A DNA stretch of 8,101 nucleotides. Source: Actinomycetota bacterium. Its GTDB lineage: Bacteria > Actinomycetota > Aquicultoria > Aquicultorales > Aquicultoraceae. The first letter of the stretch is position 1, and the number at the start of each line of letters is the position of its first letter. Below the pieces are notes generated by a model. It was not told where the DNA came from. It saw nothing but the letters and a program-made list of their open reading frames with translations, and did no database searches. The stretch lies in the NCBI GenBank assembly GCA_030017355.1, contig JASEIR010000115.1, positions 1-8,101 on the forward strand. Direction: 5' to 3'. The position numbers were made by a program, and so were the translations under genes. This document shows, piece after piece, positions 6,275 through 8,101 of the stretch.

Positions 6275-6297
6275 GGCCCCATAAATTGGGCAGCTAC
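6275..6297 (-). repeat. Diverged third copy of the 23-bp palindromic element, supplying a stop codon
   Basis: On the minus strand this reads GTAGCTGCCCAATTTATGGG followed by GCC, matching the element at 4720-4742 at 19 of 23 positions. Its leading GTAG contains the TAG stop codon of the M56 gene (6294-6296), so the element abuts and ends that reading frame. A short related word, ATCGGGCAAC, lies at 6255-6264. Confidence 0.6.
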
Positions 6298-7271
6298 CTG
6301 TGATTACAGCACTTATAGTTTAACTTTGCGCAATTTGTCCCCATAGCACACTTGCCACCGCTGCCTATAACCGATGGTTGGGCATAAGCAAAACCAACAA
6401 CAGCCAACGCTATTATTACACTTAAGGCCATGCTAAGAAGTAATCTTAAAACCGATGGAGCCTTTCTGTTAGCAGAACCAACGAGTCTGCTCACCCTCGT
6501 CTTAACTGTGGCCTGAGTTGAAAAGAACGTTGCATATGCGGGCGAGAACGCTTTAACGCCATGAGACAGCTTTGCCACCGAGATTATTGCACTTGCAAGA
6601 TCCAACGGCTTTCCAGTTACCTTAACCGCAAAATCATCTGCCGCATACTCTTTCTCATGAATAAATATTGAGAAAAGATGATGGCTTATTGGAAGCAGCC
6701 ATAAGAAATCCCGAACAAACAAAGCCAAAAAGATTGCTAAATTATCTCTTTGCCTAATATGACCTATCTCATGTGCTAGAAGAGCCTTTAGTTCATTGTC
6801 GCTAATTTTTTCAACCAACCCTTTTGAGATACATATGACAGGCCTAAAAATGCCATATGTAAATGCCGAGATAGCGCTACCATCCGACACTCTTACCTTA
6901 ATATCAGAAGCACCTAAATCTTTAAGCGCTTCAGCTACCCTTGGAACCATTTCAAGAGGATAATTATAACGCAACACAACTCTGCGAGCAGTTATTATGA
7001 TTGCAAAAGCTTTAATGGCTGCCAGGATTAAGGTGGCAATTGCTAGGTTTAGCAGCAGCACCTGCGGCCCGCCCATGATTTGAAGTATTGTTGTAAGCGC
7101 GCTAGAGCAGCCGGAACCCAAAACATCGCATGTTTGAGCTATCCTTTTAACAGCTATACCTCCAGCAAACCATTTATCTATGTTATATGCTATAGCTGTA
7201 ATTGCCACAGCTCCAAGCACAACAAGACCTATTATGCTAAATTTTGTGTTCTTTGATGGCTGACTTGTCAT
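6294..7271 (-). CDS. M56 (BlaR1-type) membrane metalloprotease sensor with Cys-rich tail
   Basis: A 325-residue integral membrane zinc protease that would sense a signal outside and inactivate the partner BlaI-type repressor. Helices lie at about 11-30, 68-95, 179-199 and 274-297. The AFTYGIFRPVI segment (136-146) is typical of M56. The zinc site is complete: HEIGH (167-171) and downstream Glu208 in EYAAD (208-212). BlaR1 and MecR1 carry a penicillin-binding sensor domain of about 250 residues after the last helix. Here only about 28 residues remain, with Cys308, Cys314, Cys321, Cys322 and His324. The loop between helices 1 and 2, on the same predicted outer side, adds Cys48 and Cys54. This suggests a compact metal or redox sensor. 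The ATG overlaps the repressor stop by four bases (ATGA), so translation is coupled. No terminator is evident after it, so read-through into the FtrD-like operon is possible. Family is firm; the signal is inferred. Confidence 0.9.
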   Translation of the reverse strand: MTSQPSKNTKFSIIGLVVLGAVAITAIAYNIDKWFAGGIAVKRIAQTCDVLGSGCSSALTTILQIMGGPQVLLLNLAIATLILAAIKAFAIIITARRVVLRYNYPLEMVPRVAEALKDLGASDIKVRVSDGSAISAFTYGIFRPVICISKGLVEKISDNELKALLAHEIGHIRQRDNLAIFLALFVRDFLWLLPISHHLFSIFIHEKEYAADDFAVKVTGKPLDLASAIISVAKLSHGVKAFSPAYATFFSTQATVKTRVSRLVGSANRKAPSVLRLLLSMALSVIIALAVVGFAYAQPSVIGSGGKCAMGTNCAKLNYKCCNHR

Positions 7272-7693
7272 TCCCTCGCTTGCTTCCTTTTCTCACGAAT
7301 TAAAGCTTCTAGCTCATCAAGGGTTTGCTCATCCTCCGATAGCTCCTCTATGAAAAAAGCTAAAGCTTGGCTTCCAAAATCAGCTTTAAATCCATTTATT
7401 ATCGATGAAAGCATTGTTTTGCTTAGCTCTTCTCGGCTTACCGTCGGCCTATATAAATAATGTTTGCCTTCACGCTCTTTCTTTAATATGCCCTTTTCTG
7501 ATAGACGAACCATGACGGTCATGACAGTTGTGTAAGCGATATCTCTAGCTTGCTTTAGAGCTTCATAAACTTCTCTTACGCTGGTAACATCCCTCTGCCA
7601 GACTTGTTCCATGATGTCGGCTTCAAGGTCGCCTAGCACTTTTCTAATGCCTGATTCGCTTGGTCTAAAGCTGCTTAACTTAAACTTTTTCAT
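7268..7693 (-). CDS. BlaI/MecI-family transcriptional repressor
   Basis: A 141-residue winged-helix repressor of the BlaI/MecI/CopY (penicillinase repressor) family. The DNA-binding domain spans about 20-83: LGDLEADIMEQVW (20-32), the recognition helix segment AYTTVMTVMVRLSEKG (53-68) and the wing GKHYLYRP (77-83). The acidic C-terminal part (about 88-135) should dimerise. Asn100-Gly101-Phe102 lies where BlaI and MecI are cut between Asn101 and Phe102, a possible cleavage region. The protein has no cysteine, so unlike CopY it cannot bind copper through a CxC tail and probably depends on the M56 partner for its signal. An N-terminal extension of about 18 residues precedes the usual start of the fold. 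Only a weak ribosome site, AGGA, seven bases upstream, supports the start. Two TACTA-N7-TAGTA sites, at 7756-7772 and 6120-6136, are the likely operators. Confidence 0.93.
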   Translation of the reverse strand: MKKFKLSSFRPSESGIRKVLGDLEADIMEQVWQRDVTSVREVYEALKQARDIAYTTVMTVMVRLSEKGILKKEREGKHYLYRPTVSREELSKTMLSSIINGFKADFGSQALAFFIEELSEDEQTLDELEALIREKRKQARE

Positions 7694-7755
7694 AACCCCA
7701 TCCTAAAAATATTTTCCATGACGGCCTCCATGACAGCCCTTAAGTCCAAAATATT

Positions 7756-7797
7756 TACTATGCCTTGTAGTATATCCCATTTTCCATTTGTTGCCAA
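7756..7797 (-). promoter_or_regulatory. Promoter and BlaI-type operator of the repressor/protease pair
   Basis: On the minus strand, -35 TTGGCA (7792-7797) and -10 TATACT (7769-7774) each match consensus at five of six positions with an ideal 17-bp spacer. The operator TACTA-N7-TAGTA (7756-7772) overlaps the -10 box and the transcription start, giving direct autorepression. A leader of about 70 bases separates it from the ATG at 7693. Confidence 0.75.
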
Positions 7798-8101
7798 GAG
7801 GAATTTTCAAGAACTAGCAAGATGAATAAAGTGGACGTTCCTGTAAATCCATCCCAACCAGTAGCTTACCTTATAATATCGGCATATCTTATAGGTTTCA
7901 AGAGGGGAACCGGAGACAAGCAATCTTTCAATCTTTTAAGAACGGCACCGCTTCTTCAAGAACGGCACCGTTTCGAGAGATTGCCACGGCACCGTAGCCT
8001 GTTGCGAGCGAAGCGTGGCAAGTGCCTCGCAATGACAGGTTTTTTTCCCTCCCTTGAGGGGAGGGGCTAGGGGAGGGTGATACCCTCTTTCTAGACCCAA
8101 A
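7798..8101. repeat. Right-edge region: no credible gene, repeats from 7922
   Basis: Positions 7798-7920 hold nothing I can identify. From 7922 the text is repeats: an inverted copy of the 6200-6230 element (7922-7950), and two further AGAACGGCACCG or related words to 7994. The hairpin TTGCGAG ... CTCGCAA (8002-8032) belongs to the common 'TTGCGAGCGAAGCG...CGCAATGACA' type of dispersed bacterial repeat. Last comes a C/G palindrome with a G-quadruplex motif (8047-8077). The text after it (GGGTGATACCC... CTTTCTAGACCCA) matches 3219-3243 with one change. A plus-strand frame at 7822-8070 runs through these repeats and is not called. Confidence 0.7.

Noticed and set aside
6294..7693. Beta-lactam resistance regulators (blaR1-blaI or mecR1-mecI)
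   Set aside because: The M56 protein lacks the penicillin-binding sensor domain and no beta-lactamase or PBP gene is present in the window.
7822..8070. Plus-strand open frame of 82 codons next to the blaI-type promoter, as a divergent gene
   Set aside because: It lacks a well-placed ribosome site, and its second half is the translation of dispersed repeats (GAACGGCACCG, TTGCGAG hairpin, C/G palindrome).

Overview
The window holds one seven-gene block on the minus strand (about 7.7 kb down to 0.77 kb), one small regulator gene on the plus strand (478-753), and several islands of short, hairpin-rich repeats. No rRNA, tRNA, CRISPR array or transposase gene is visible. The host is bacterial, and probably a Gram-positive-type lineage (Firmicutes or a deep Actinobacteria-like group). 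The clues are a BlaI/MecI repressor paired with an M56 (BlaR1-type) membrane protease, strong GGAGG ribosome binding sites, mid-range base composition and a CsoR-family regulator. Many dispersed palindromic repeats, as in some uncultured subsurface bacteria, fit too. The phylum assignment is an inference.

Layout from left to right. 1-325: repeat island without a gene. 423-753: promoter and csoR-like gene, convergent with the ABC block. 766-1467: ABC ATPase (minus). 1473-1552: five tandem copies of a 16-bp unit, most of them carrying a Shine-Dalgarno sequence. 1583-2749: MacB/FtsX-type permease. 2750-3528: a 779-bp gene-free gap, mostly repeat island, splitting the operon. 3529-4689: second, paralogous permease. 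4690-4840: gap with two palindromic 23-mers. 4841-5356: unrecognised membrane-anchored Cys-rich protein. 5421-6080: FtrD-like (DUF2318) Cys-rich membrane-anchored protein. 6081-6293: promoter/operator region plus repeats. 6294-7271: M56 protease without a penicillin-binding domain but with a Cys-rich tail. 7268-7693: BlaI-type repressor. 7694-8101: its promoter/operator, then another repeat island.

How it may work together. The FtrD-like protein, two MacB-like permeases and a LolD/MacB-like ATPase resemble the membrane part of the P19-associated iron uptake locus of Campylobacter and relatives, but no P19 or FTR1 permease gene lies here. In this window the module sits under an apparent BlaI/M56 switch. 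The same operator geometry, TACTA-N7-TAGTA, overlaps the -10 box of the blaI-type promoter and lies at the centre of a perfect 35-bp palindrome in front of the FtrD-like gene. The repressor has no cysteine, while the M56 partner has seven potential thiol/imidazole ligands in the segments predicted to face outside. My leading hypothesis is a transmembrane metal (or thiol-redox) sensor that triggers BlaI inactivation and so switches on a metal-handling ABC system. The sequence supports the architecture. The ligand and the direction of transport are not shown.
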